Source of the DNA: Hymenobacter fodinae
Lineage (GTDB): Bacteria > Bacteroidota > Bacteroidia > Cytophagales > Hymenobacteraceae
Direction: 5' to 3'
Assembly: GCF_004745825.1 (NCBI RefSeq)
Contig: NZ_SRLA01000001.1
Span: 1,178,001-1,242,000 of the forward strand
Length of the DNA stretch: 64,000 nucleotides
Made by a program: the position numbers and the translations under genes
The notes under the pieces: generated by a model
Seen by the model: the letters and a program-made list of their open reading frames with translations, nothing else
What the model was told of the DNA's origin: nothing
The model's database searches: none
Shown here: positions 43,836-51,814 of the stretch, one piece after another
Position numbering within the stretch: position 1 is the first letter of the stretch
Layout: every line of letters begins with the position of its first letter

Positions 43836-44852
43836 CTATTGACCGCTAGATGAATTTGTATCCAGGATCTTAAACAGCTCGTCGAGTTTGGGCGTCAGGA
43901 TGATTTCGGTGCGGCGGTTCAGGGCTTTATTAGCGGGCGTGTCGTTGGGGGCTACAGGCACATACTGTGAGCGGCCTGAGGCCGTTACGCGCTGAGGCTG
44001 CACACCTCCAGTGGTGAGCAGGCGGGCAATTTCGGTGGCCCGCAGTACGCTCAGGTCCCAGTTGTCTTGCATGGCTGCAGTAGGCCTAGTAAACGCCACG
44101 TTATCGGTATGACCTTCTACCACCACGTTCACATCGGGCTGATTTTGGAGGGCGGCGGCCAGCTGCTTCAAGGCATCTTGGCCTTTGGGGTCAACTTTGG
44201 TCGAGCCCGTTTTGAAAAGCAATTGCTCCGACAATGACACGTATACTTTGCCGTCCTTCATCTTTACTTCCAGATCGGTGCCCTTGAAGCCGCGTAGTGC
44301 GTTGCTCACGCTAGCCCGCAGGTCGTTTACGGCTTTGTCTTTCTGAGCCAGTGCTTTCTGCAGTTCTGCCAGGCGGGCCTCGCGGGCCGTGAGGTCAGCA
44401 GTCAGCTTGTCGATGTCGGCGCGGCTCTTTTTGAGGTTGGTATCCAGCTCGCCCAACTCGGCCTCGCGGCGGGCCAAATCTTTTGCTACCTTGTTATAGT
44501 CGGCGTTTTTGTCGGCAATGGTGCGGTCGGAGTTCTTCAGCAGTTTATCGTACGAGTCGGTGAGCTGCGTGTTGAGCTGGCGAGTGCGGCGCAGGTTGCG
44601 GCCGGTTTCCGTAGAGTCGTCGATGAGGCGGCGGTTTTGCAGGCGCATTTGGGCCAGCTCATCGGTGGTTTTTTTGAGCTCTGCCACTGCCTGGCGCTGC
44701 TGACGCTCGATATCGGCGCGGGCTTGCTCGGTAGAGGCTTGGCGAGCTTTTAGGTCGTCGTATTTCTTAGAGGCTACGCAGCCCGGCAAGGCAGTGGCAG
44801 CACACAGGGCCCACACCGCCAAAGAGGAAATTTTTTTCACAGAAAGACACAT
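43836..44852 (-). CDS. OmpA family lipoprotein with long coiled coil
   Basis: 338 residues. The signal ends in a lipobox (TALPGC), so the protein is lipid-anchored. Residues 30-190 are a continuous coiled coil (DDLKARQASTEQARADIERQ and onward). The C-terminal OmpA domain carries VVVEGHTDN and the peptidoglycan-binding ALNRRTEI. It should link the outer membrane to the cell wall, with the coil as a spacer. The frame starts at the ATG at 44852; a GTG four codons in would put two lysines right after the start. Confidence 0.88.
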   Translation of the reverse strand: MCLSVKKISSLAVWALCAATALPGCVASKKYDDLKARQASTEQARADIERQQRQAVAELKKTTDELAQMRLQNRRLIDDSTETGRNLRRTRQLNTQLTDSYDKLLKNSDRTIADKNADYNKVAKDLARREAELGELDTNLKKSRADIDKLTADLTAREARLAELQKALAQKDKAVNDLRASVSNALRGFKGTDLEVKMKDGKVYVSLSEQLLFKTGSTKVDPKGQDALKQLAAALQNQPDVNVVVEGHTDNVAFTRPTAAMQDNWDLSVLRATEIARLLTTGGVQPQRVTASGRSQYVPVAPNDTPANKALNRRTEIILTPKLDELFKILDTNSSSGQ

Positions 44853-45182
44853 TTCATTCCGAACTTGAGCAAGCTAGGCCACTCTGCCTACCTTCTCTCG
44901 TGGCAAGGTAACGCACTCTGGCGGCATGTTCCAATCAGACTGGCCTAGGAAGTAGGAAGTCAGCATAAGGCGGAGTAAGCGGCTAAGACGCCCCGCCCCC
45001 GAAATTGTAGCGGTGCTATAGCCTGCCTTACGTAAGCCCTGCTGACCATTTACTGGCTACCTATTTCACCACTGCTGGAATCTGCCGTAACTTGCACCTT
45101 AGAAAAAGCTCGGCAGTGGCCGCTGGGTACACACTGAACTCGGGCCATTTCCTTCCCCTCACGTCTCATTTAAGAAGAACAT
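44853..45182. other. divergent intergenic region between OmpA lipoprotein and accD
   Basis: 330 nt. It contains a promoter for the minus-strand gene (44903-44934), two GGCCTAG/CTAGGCC motifs (44874, 44942), and a weak -7-like TAACTTGC at 45088 that could serve accD but lacks a -33 partner. No gene is seen. Confidence 0.5.
44903..44934 (-). promoter_or_regulatory. promoter of the OmpA lipoprotein gene (TTG, 21 nt, TACCTTGC)
   Basis: The minus strand has TTG at 44932-44934 and TACCTTGC at 44903-44910. It differs from TAnnTTTG in the last two bases but has correct spacing, and lies 50 nt before the start codon. Confidence 0.45.
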
Positions 45183-46073
45183 ATGTCTTGGTTTAAGCGC
45201 GTAGAGAAAGGCATCGTCACCCCGACGGAGCAGAAGAAAGAGACGCCCGACGGCCTGTGGTACAAGTGCCCCGAGTGTAAAACCGTGGCCACAATGGCCG
45301 AGCACAAGCGTCTGCTAGCTACCTGCGCCAAGTGTAACTACCACGACCGCATAGACGCAGCCGAGTACTTCGACTTCCTGTTCGACAACCATACCTACAC
45401 GGAGCTGGATGCCGACATGCACTCCGCCGACCCGCTGCACTTCGTTGATACCAAGGCGTATCCGCAGCGCATAGCAGCTACCGAGAAGGCTACCGGCTTG
45501 AAAGACGCCGTTCGTTCAGCTCATGGTCAGCTCAATGGCCTAGGCCTAGTGGTAGCTGCCATGGACTTTAAATTTATTGGGGGCTCTATGGGCTCGGTGG
45601 TAGGGGAGAAGATTGCCCGTGCCATTGACTACGCTCGCCAGAACCGCCTGCCGTTCCTGATGATTTCGCGCTCCGGCGGGGCCCGCATGATGGAAGCTGG
45701 CTACTCCCTGATGCAGATGGCCAAGACGTCGGCCAAGCTGGCTCTGCTTTCGGAGGCGGGCATCCCGTATATCTCCCTGCTCACCGACCCAACCACGGGT
45801 GGGGTAACGGCCTCGTTCGCTATGCTCGGCGACTTCAATATTGCGGAACCAGGTGCGCTTATCGGCTTTGCGGGCCCCCGTGTTATTAAGGAAACCATTG
45901 GTAAGGATTTGCCCAAGGGATTCCAAAGCGCGGAGTTTGTGCTGGAGCATGGCTTCCTGGATTTCATTGTGGACCGCAAAGAGCTAAAACAAAAACTCAC
46001 GGATCTGCTCACGATGCTGCAAAAAGCTGAAGTGCCTGTAACGAAGGATGCTAAGGCCTCGACGGCGGTGTAA
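45183..46073 (+). CDS. accD: acetyl-CoA carboxylase, carboxyltransferase subunit beta
   Basis: 296 residues, the normal length. The N-terminal zinc ribbon has Cys29, Cys32, Cys48 and Cys51 (CPEC, CAKC). The carboxyltransferase core is seen in [27 protein letters not shown] and [18 protein letters not shown], which form the oxyanion holes. Together with AccA it transfers CO2 from carboxybiotin to acetyl-CoA, giving malonyl-CoA for fatty acid synthesis in the cytoplasm. The accA, accB and accC genes are not in the window. It is transcribed divergently from the OmpA lipoprotein gene. Confidence 0.96.
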   Translation: MSWFKRVEKGIVTPTEQKKETPDGLWYKCPECKTVATMAEHKRLLATCAKCNYHDRIDAAEYFDFLFDNHTYTELDADMHSADPLHFVDTKAYPQRIAATEKATGLKDAVRSAHGQLNGLGLVVAAMDFKFIGGSMGSVVGEKIARAIDYARQNRLPFLMISRSGGARMMEAGYSLMQMAKTSAKLALLSEAGIPYISLLTDPTTGGVTASFAMLGDFNIAEPGALIGFAGPRVIKETIGKDLPKGFQSAEFVLEHGFLDFIVDRKELKQKLTDLLTMLQKAEVPVTKDAKASTAV

Positions 46074-46292
46074 GCAGGCGAGCAGGTAAACTTTCGGCAA
46101 GCTTTTTGGAAAAGGCTTCCTGTCTGGGCAAGTGGCCTAGGCGGGAAGTCTTTTTTGATTTACTGAAAACGGTAATTGGTAAACCTGAAAATATAGTTCA
46201 GGCTATGTCTGCCTAACTTTTTCCGTTTAACTCAAGTAAAGAAGCTCACCCAATCACACCTCTCTCTTTTCTGCTTACCTAATTCCATTCCG

Positions 46293-47030
46293 ATGAAAAA
46301 TCGTAATTCTCTTCTGACGTTGCTGATGGCGCTAGTGCTGCTTGTAAGCTCCTGCGCTACCACCAGAAACCCTAATATTCCGGAAGCCAATACCAACGGT
46401 ACCGGTCCGCGCAAAACTGGCATGAGCAAAACCGCTAAAGGTGGCCTACTGGGTGCCGGTGGTGGTGCAGTAGCTGGCGCCGTGCTAGGCCGCGTAATTG
46501 GTGGCAAAAGCGGTACCGCCGCTGGCGCTATCATTGGTGCTACCGTGGGTGGTGCCGGTGGTGCTCTGATTGGCCGCAAAATGGACAAGCAGGCTGAGGA
46601 GCTCCAGAAAGACATGCAGAACGCCCGGGTTGAGCGCGTAGGCGAGGGCATCAAGATTACCTTCGATTCCGGCATCCTGTTCGATACTAACAAGTCTGAT
46701 CTGCGGGCCGCTTCCATGAGCGAAATCCAGAAAATGGCTGAGGTACTGAAGAAGTACCCCGACACCAACGTGCTGGTGGAAGGTCACACCGACAATACCG
46801 GTTCGGATGCCATCAACCAGCCTCTTTCAGAGCGTCGGGCCCAGGCTGTTGCCAACTACACTACGTCGCAGGGCGTTGATGCTTCGCGCATCACCACGAA
46901 AGGCTATGGCTCTACTCAGCCCATTGCCGACAACTCTACCGCTGAAGGCAAGCAAGCCAACCGTCGGGTAGAAATTGCTATCTACGCCAACGAGAAGATG
47001 AAGAAAGCTGCCGAAGAAGGCCGCCTGTAA
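46293..47030 (+). CDS. OmpA family lipoprotein with glycine-zipper domain, first of a tandem pair
   Basis: 245 residues. The signal has a lipobox (LVSSC), so it is lipid-anchored. Residues 45-95 are a glycine zipper (LLGAGGGAVAGAVLGRVIGG, then GATVGGAGGALIGRKMDKQ) likely to insert in or lie on the membrane. The OmpA domain has VLVEGHTDNTGSD and the peptidoglycan-binding NRRVEIAI. It should tether the outer membrane to peptidoglycan. A paralog follows; a strong terminator separates them. Confidence 0.9.
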   Translation: MKNRNSLLTLLMALVLLVSSCATTRNPNIPEANTNGTGPRKTGMSKTAKGGLLGAGGGAVAGAVLGRVIGGKSGTAAGAIIGATVGGAGGALIGRKMDKQAEELQKDMQNARVERVGEGIKITFDSGILFDTNKSDLRAASMSEIQKMAEVLKKYPDTNVLVEGHTDNTGSDAINQPLSERRAQAVANYTTSQGVDASRITTKGYGSTQPIADNSTAEGKQANRRVEIAIYANEKMKKAAEEGRL

Positions 47031-47048
47031 GTCATCGTGCACGCAAAC

Positions 47049-47086
47049 AAAAAAGAGGGCCACCTATACAGGTGGCCCTCTTTTTT
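47049..47086 (+). terminator. intrinsic terminator after the first glycine-zipper OmpA gene
   Basis: A perfect 16-bp stem AAAAAAGAGGGCCACC / GGTGGCCCTCTTTTTT with a 6-nt loop and a built-in T run. Confidence 0.9.
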
Positions 47087-47442
47087 GTAGTGACCAGTTT
47101 TAGATCGAGCCAGAAATTGTGGCCATTCAAAAGGATGAATTTTCTACTAGCTCAAGCACTGAATCAGCAAAACGATAGAACTTTTACAAGATATTGCGAG
47201 CCATTGATAAGCGCAAAAATACCTGATAACGAAGTGTTAACAGAGGCCGCTGAGTGTAAACTGGGAAGTGACAAATGGGCAAAATGTGTATCTGCATAAT
47301 TTTTTTGCGGTTTATTCGTTTTTGGCAAGGTGGTTGCAAAATGCCTTGTAGCACAGTAGGCGATTTAGTTGATATTTGTACCGCGCAACTGTAGCGTTAA
47401 ACAGAAAGCCTTCATCACACCAACACACTCAACCCTCTTTTC
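47087..47442. other. intergenic region before the second glycine-zipper OmpA gene
   Basis: 356 nt without a supported gene. The end holds a promoter-like pair: TTG at 47346-47348 and GATATTTG at 47371-47378 (one mismatch to TAnnTTTG, 22 nt spacing), 65 nt before the start codon. The rest is moderately AT-rich and shows no clear structure. Confidence 0.4.
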
Positions 47443-48147
47443 ATGAAAACCCTTCGTTCGTATTTCTCTTTGTTGCTAGCTCTGCTGTTGTTGGGCAGCA
47501 ACTTCGTTCAAGCACAAACCACTACCACTAAAAAGCCCATGAGCAAAACCGTAAAAGGCGGCTTGCTGGGTGCCGGTGGTGGTGCCGTAGTAGGAGGTGT
47601 ATTGGGCCGCGTAATTGGTGGTAAGAATAGCACCGCTGGTGGTGCCATTATCGGTGCTGCAGTAGGTGGTGCTGGTGGTGCCCTCATTGGCCGCCGCATG
47701 GACAAGCAGGCCGCTGAGCTGAAGCGCGAAATGGCTGGTGCTAAAGTTGAGCGCGTAGGCGAAGGCATCAAAATCACCTTCGATTCGGGTATCCTGTTCG
47801 CCAAGAACTCGGCCGCTCTGACTTCTACTGCCGAAGACAACATCAACGAGCTGGCTAAAACCCTCATCAAGTACGGCGACACCAACGTATTGGTAGAAGG
47901 CCACACCGACAACACTGGCTCGGATGCTATCAACAACCCACTTTCGCAGCGTCGTGCTCAGGCCGTGGCCAACTACGCGCAGCAGCAGGGTGTTGACGCG
48001 TCGCGCTTCACGGTATCGGGCTACGGCTCTAAGCAGCCCATTGCCGACAACTCTACTGAAGCTGGCCGCATGGCTAACCGTCGGGTAGAAATTGCCATCT
48101 ACGCCAACGAAAAGCTGAAGAAGGCTGCTGAGAAAGGCACCATCTAA
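47443..48147 (+). CDS. OmpA family protein with glycine-zipper domain, second of the pair
   Basis: 234 residues, highly similar to the product of the gene upstream from MSKT to the end, including the zipper (GGAVVGGVLGRVIGGKNS) and the OmpA motifs (VLVEGHTDNTGSD, NRRVEIAI). The N-terminus differs: an ordinary signal peptide (LLLALLLLGSNFVQA, then Q) with no lipobox Cys. So this copy should be a soluble or zipper-inserted periplasmic protein, while its paralog is a lipoprotein. Confidence 0.9.
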   Translation: MKTLRSYFSLLLALLLLGSNFVQAQTTTTKKPMSKTVKGGLLGAGGGAVVGGVLGRVIGGKNSTAGGAIIGAAVGGAGGALIGRRMDKQAAELKREMAGAKVERVGEGIKITFDSGILFAKNSAALTSTAEDNINELAKTLIKYGDTNVLVEGHTDNTGSDAINNPLSQRRAQAVANYAQQQGVDASRFTVSGYGSKQPIADNSTEAGRMANRRVEIAIYANEKLKKAAEKGTI

Positions 48148-48177
48148 GCTGCAGCCTGCGAAAGCAACGCCTAGTAC

Positions 48178-48211
48178 AAACGGCGGCACTCTTGGAGTGC
48201 CGCCGTTTTTT
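48178..48211 (+). terminator. intrinsic terminator after the second glycine-zipper OmpA gene
   Basis: A perfect 13-bp stem AAACGGCGGCACT / AGTGCCGCCGTTT, loop CTTGG, then a T run. Its position excludes the upstream start (48192) of the next reading frame. Confidence 0.9.
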
Positions 48212-48275
48212 GTTTTTGTGTCGGAGGTCAGTACCCTGGCCGCAACCTACGGCCGGGCTAGCGGGTAAACGGGCT

Positions 48276-49037
48276 ATGCCCACCACCTACACCTCGCCCG
48301 CCCCCGACAAGACCTGGCAGGATCATCTCATCTTGAATGAGTTCTTCGAGCCCCTGACGCTGGATCACCCGCGCCGCACCCCCATGCGGGAGCTCATCTC
48401 TACCATCTTGTCGCACCGCACCACGCACGCCGACGAAGAACTGGCCTACGACCGTATGCTGGAAGCATTTGGCGACTGGCAGGGTGTGCTGGACGCGCCC
48501 ACGGCGGAGTTAGCCCATGCTATCAGGACAACACGCTGGCCCGATACCCAGGCACCGCGCATCCAAGAAGTGCTTCGCCGCATCAAGGCGGAACGCGGAG
48601 AATTTACTCTTGACTTTCTGGCCGAGTGGCCTACTGAGCAGGGTCTGCAGTGGTTAACCGATATGCCCGGTATCGGGCTGAAAACGGCATCGTTAGTCCT
48701 GCTGTTCAACTTTCACAAGCCCATCTTGCCCGTCGATACGCATGTGCACCGCATTGCCCAGCGCGTAGGCATGATTGCCCCCAAAGCCTCTGCCGACAAA
48801 GCGCACAAGGTGCTACTGGAGCAACTGCCCAAAGATCCATTGGTGCTGCTGAATTTTCACAAGCACAACTATTGGCACGGGCAGCGGGTCTGCTTGTTCA
48901 CCAATCCAGATTGTGCTCGTTGCCCGCTGAAAGGCTTCTGCAACTATTACCTAGAGCATTATGGCCCTGCTACTGCGGAGGCTATGGCTGCCACACCAAA
49001 AAAATGGAATACGGCCTGGGGTGCCTTACCGCACTAG
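48276..49037 (+). CDS. nth: endonuclease III family DNA glycosylase/AP lyase
   Basis: 253 residues from the ATG at 48276. The helix-hairpin-helix has LTDMPGIGLKTASLVLLF with catalytic Lys136, and the catalytic Asp154 lies in PVDTHVHRIAQR. The C-terminal [4Fe-4S] loop has Cys206, Cys213, Cys216 and Cys222 (C-x6-C-x2-C-x5-C). It removes oxidised pyrimidines and cleaves the AP site. It is somewhat longer than E. coli Nth (211 residues), with an N-terminal extension, so it may be a paralogous branch and not the main Nth of the genome. Confidence 0.82.
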   Translation: MPTTYTSPAPDKTWQDHLILNEFFEPLTLDHPRRTPMRELISTILSHRTTHADEELAYDRMLEAFGDWQGVLDAPTAELAHAIRTTRWPDTQAPRIQEVLRRIKAERGEFTLDFLAEWPTEQGLQWLTDMPGIGLKTASLVLLFNFHKPILPVDTHVHRIAQRVGMIAPKASADKAHKVLLEQLPKDPLVLLNFHKHNYWHGQRVCLFTNPDCARCPLKGFCNYYLEHYGPATAEAMAATPKKWNTAWGALPH

Positions 49038-49046
49038 GGTAGTGAC

Positions 49047-49541
49047 CTACGGTAGTTTATCAATTCGGGCCTGTAGGGTATCCACGAGCGGGTGGAGGTA
49101 AGCCGGCAGGTTGCGCTTTTGCGTGTCAATGAGCCAAAAGCCCCGCTTCCCATTTTTATTTACTTCCAGGTAATAACCGCCCCAGTCGCCGGCGTCGGGT
49201 TGCCCGATCGGGCCGTTGGCTTCGCGCAGCAACTGGGCCGGTATATACTGGACTAGGTCTTCGGCGTGCCGATAAAAGCTAGAAGCCAACAGAGTGTACT
49301 CGCCCTCGTAGGGAGTGCCGGCAGTGGGATAGAGGTCCTTTACATCTTCGGCCAGCTCCTGCTTGCGGGCATCGAACTTGTAGATTTCGATGCAACGCTC
49401 CCCTGAGCACTCACCGTAAAATTGCCCGAAAATTAGTTCGTCGGCCCTGGGCTCGGCAGGAGTATCGTCTTCGGCGCAACTGCTGGCGCAAAAGCCTGCT
49501 AACACGAAGGTGCCGGATACAAGCAGCATAGAAATACGCAT
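49047..49541 (-). CDS. hypothetical lipoprotein
   Basis: 164 residues. The signal region (MLLVSGTFVLAGFCASSCAEDD) holds possible lipobox cysteines, most likely ASSC. The mature part has a second Cys pair (GECSGERC) and a WGGYYLEVNKNGKRGFWLID stretch, but no family I recognise. It is probably anchored to the periplasmic or outer face. It converges on nth with only 9 nt between the stops. A small imperfect hairpin (TACCGCACTA / TAGTG, CGGTA) spans the joint. Confidence 0.65.
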   Translation of the reverse strand: MRISMLLVSGTFVLAGFCASSCAEDDTPAEPRADELIFGQFYGECSGERCIEIYKFDARKQELAEDVKDLYPTAGTPYEGEYTLLASSFYRHAEDLVQYIPAQLLREANGPIGQPDAGDWGGYYLEVNKNGKRGFWLIDTQKRNLPAYLHPLVDTLQARIDKLP

Positions 49542-49792
49542 AGAGGTAACGTAAAAGGTAAAATCAGATACAACACTAACAGGTAAACCTAGCCATGCTT
49601 ACGTAGGCCAGTCGAACGCCGCTACTTAGCCGAAGCAGCAGTCAGGGCAGTCAGTTGTTCTCGCTTAGCCTAAGTGGCCTAGCGAAGAATGCATAGGAGT
49701 AGAGAGCTACAAGTAGAATAAGGTTGCACGTAGTATTGTTTAAAGCGAGGGCTGCACCCTGAGTTGTGGATGTGCACTACCTTTACCAGCCT

Positions 49793-50776
49793 ATGCGTCT
49801 TGTTCGTCATCCGGTCTTGTGCAATTACTACGTTACCTACCGGTGTAATGCGCGGTGCTCATTCTGCGATATTTGGGAGAAACCCTCGCCTTATATCAAG
49901 CTGGAGGACGTAGCGCAAAATCTGCGCGATCTAAAGCAGTTAGGCGTATCAGTTATTGACTTCACGGGTGGTGAGCCACTGCTACACCGGCAAATCCATG
50001 AGTTTGTAGGCCTAGCCCATGAAATGGGCTTCATCACCACGCTCACTACCAACTGCTTACTCTACCCTAAGTACGCTGAGAAGCTACGCGGCAAGGTAGA
50101 TATGCTGCATTTTTCGCTGGATGCTTCGGAGAAGGAAGTGCATGATAGAGGCCGGGGTGTGGCTTGTTATGATTTCGTGCTTGAAAGCATACGGGTAGCG
50201 CGGGAGCTAGGCGAGCGGCCCGACATTTTGTTCACCGTGTTCCGAGAGAACCTTCCGGATCTGGAAGCCGTGTACCGCGACATCGCGCAACCCAACCAGC
50301 TGATGCTGATTCTCAACCCAGCCTTTGAGTATAATGCCGTTGAGACCGGAGAGCAGCTTACCAGTGCCGAGCTAGATTACCTCTCTAATTTCGGGAAGCG
50401 CAAAGGAGTATATCTGAACGAGGCCTTCATTCAACTGCGCCGCGATGGGGGCAACCACGTGGCAAAGCCCGTGTGCCGGGCGGCCAGCACTACTCTGGTA
50501 ATTTCTCCGTCCAATGAACTGGTGTTGCCGTGTTACCACTTGGGTGAAAAGAAATTTCCTATCAATGGGCAGCTGCTAGAGCTTTATCACTCTGGGCCAG
50601 TGCAGCAGCTGGCGGCATTAGAAGGGCGTTTGCCACAGTGCGAGGGCTGCACGATTAATTGTTACATGCAGCCCAGCTTTGCCGTAGAAACCAGTAAATA
50701 TTTCTGGCAAGCCCTGCCCAGCACTCTCAAATATAATTGGGAGAAGGGCACTTGGCGACGCATGCTAGCGCGGTAA
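49793..50776 (+). CDS. radical SAM protein with SPASM-like C-terminal cysteines
   Basis: 327 residues from the ATG at 49793; the open frame allows a GTG at 49766 (nine residues longer). The radical SAM cluster is Cys18, Cys22 and Cys25 (CNARCSFC). DFTGGEPLL follows as the SAM-binding GGE motif. The C-terminal part has more cysteines (LPCYHLGEK, CEGCTINCYM), as in SPASM or twitch domains holding an auxiliary Fe-S cluster. Such enzymes modify peptides, lipids or cofactors; no precursor peptide gene was seen nearby. The substrate is unknown. It precedes the carbonic anhydrase gene by 86 nt. Confidence 0.82.
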   Translation: MRLVRHPVLCNYYVTYRCNARCSFCDIWEKPSPYIKLEDVAQNLRDLKQLGVSVIDFTGGEPLLHRQIHEFVGLAHEMGFITTLTTNCLLYPKYAEKLRGKVDMLHFSLDASEKEVHDRGRGVACYDFVLESIRVARELGERPDILFTVFRENLPDLEAVYRDIAQPNQLMLILNPAFEYNAVETGEQLTSAELDYLSNFGKRKGVYLNEAFIQLRRDGGNHVAKPVCRAASTTLVISPSNELVLPCYHLGEKKFPINGQLLELYHSGPVQQLAALEGRLPQCEGCTINCYMQPSFAVETSKYFWQALPSTLKYNWEKGTWRRMLAR

Positions 50777-50862
50777 TCGAGTAGCAGAAATGTGCACCAG
50801 CACTTGTTTGCAATAGCTCGTTGCGTAGTAGCTTGCCGGTCATCCACTTCTATTCTGCTCTT

Positions 50863-51372
50863 ATGCCCGCACTCGTTTTGCCCGTTCGGGGCATCCATCC
50901 ACAATTAGGCCCTAACTGCTTTCTGGCCGATAATGCCACCGTAGTTGGTGACGTAACGCTTGGGGCCGAGTGCACCGTATGGTTCAACGCCGTAGTGCGC
51001 GGCGACGTGAACAGCATTCGGGTGGGGGATAAAACCAACATTCAGGATGGGGCTGTTATTCACTGCACCTACCAGAAAGCCGCTACCACCATCGGGTCCC
51101 GCGTCAGTATTGGGCACAAAGCCATTGTGCACGGCTGTACTGTGGAAGACGATGTACTAATTGGCATGGGTGCCATTGTAATGGATCATGCCGTGGTAGG
51201 CCAGGGGTGCATTATTGCCGCGGGGGCCGTAGTGCTGGAGAACACGCAGTGTGAGCCGGGCTACCTCTACGCAGGTATTCCCGCCCGCAAAATCAAGCCC
51301 ATTACCGAAGAGCAGCGGGCTACTATTCAGCGTACGGCAGATAATTATGTGCTCTACGCTAGCTGGTTCTAA
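50863..51372 (+). CDS. gamma-carbonic anhydrase family protein
   Basis: 169 residues from the ATG at 50863 (an open frame reaches a TTG at 50821). It is a left-handed beta-helix with hexapeptide repeats (CFLADNATVVGDVTLGAE and onward). The zinc ligands are His67, His85 and His90, at the spacing known in gamma-class enzymes (VIHCTY, IGHKAIVHGC). The residues RGDVN and NIQDG are conserved. It is a cytoplasmic trimer, either a carbonic anhydrase or a related CoA-transfer-like member. It may share a transcript with the radical SAM gene. Confidence 0.88.
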   Translation: MPALVLPVRGIHPQLGPNCFLADNATVVGDVTLGAECTVWFNAVVRGDVNSIRVGDKTNIQDGAVIHCTYQKAATTIGSRVSIGHKAIVHGCTVEDDVLIGMGAIVMDHAVVGQGCIIAAGAVVLENTQCEPGYLYAGIPARKIKPITEEQRATIQRTADNYVLYASWF

Positions 51373-51459
51373 GCCCGCGGCACCAGACAGGTTTTTGAGT
51401 TGCAGGCGCATATGTTAGCAGCGTAGCTTAACGACTTTATAAGCTTTTACTCTTTGCAT

Positions 51460-51735
51460 ATGCGTACTCTCTATTCCTATTTGCTGGCCGGTTGGCTGCT
51501 GTGTATCGGTGCGGCTGCTTCGGCAGCTCCTGCTTATTCCTTGCCTGATGGACCTGGTAAACCTACGTTGGTGACAACACCGCCTGCGGTAACAAGCCCG
51601 GTGGCCCAGGTAGATTTTATCGTGGCAAAAGCGGCGGCTCCTACACACCCGCAAAAGAAAAAGTCTAGCTCCAAAAAGGTTTGGCTGTTTGTGGGCATTG
51701 GTGTTGCACTAGCCGTGCTGCGTATTCTGGTGTAG
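51460..51735 (+). CDS. small membrane protein with signal peptide and C-terminal helix
   Basis: 91 residues from the ATG at 51460. The N-terminal signal is LYSYLLAGWLLCIGAAASA. A short proline/threonine-rich linker and a lysine-rich stretch (HPQKKKSSSKK) precede a C-terminal membrane helix (VWLFVGIGVALAVLRILV). No family is recognised. A CTCTTTG sequence lies only a few bases before the ATG, so the message may have a very short leader. The gene ends at a strong bidirectional hairpin. Confidence 0.6.
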   Translation: MRTLYSYLLAGWLLCIGAAASAAPAYSLPDGPGKPTLVTTPPAVTSPVAQVDFIVAKAAAPTHPQKKKSSSKKVWLFVGIGVALAVLRILV

Positions 51736-51756
51736 GCTCTATGCCTACTGTAGAAT

Positions 51757-51794
51757 AAAAAAAGCCTCGCCAGATATCTGGCGAGGCTTTTTTT
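51757..51794. terminator. bidirectional terminator, perfect 38-bp palindrome
   Basis: Arms 51757-51775 and 51776-51794 are exact complements (19 bp, no unpaired centre in DNA). A/T tracts lie at both ends (AAAAAAAGCCTCG / CGAGGCTTTTTTT). It serves the convergent small-protein and CorC-type genes. Confidence 0.9.
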
Positions 51795-51814
51795 AGGGTC
51801 TACGAATTAACTGG

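Noticed and set aside
47072..47299. 75-residue frame after the first glycine-zipper OmpA gene
   Set aside because: It begins inside the terminator hairpin and has no gene-like composition.
48192..48275. Longer start for the endonuclease III family gene
   Set aside because: The segment overlaps the terminator of the preceding OmpA gene and shows no family similarity.
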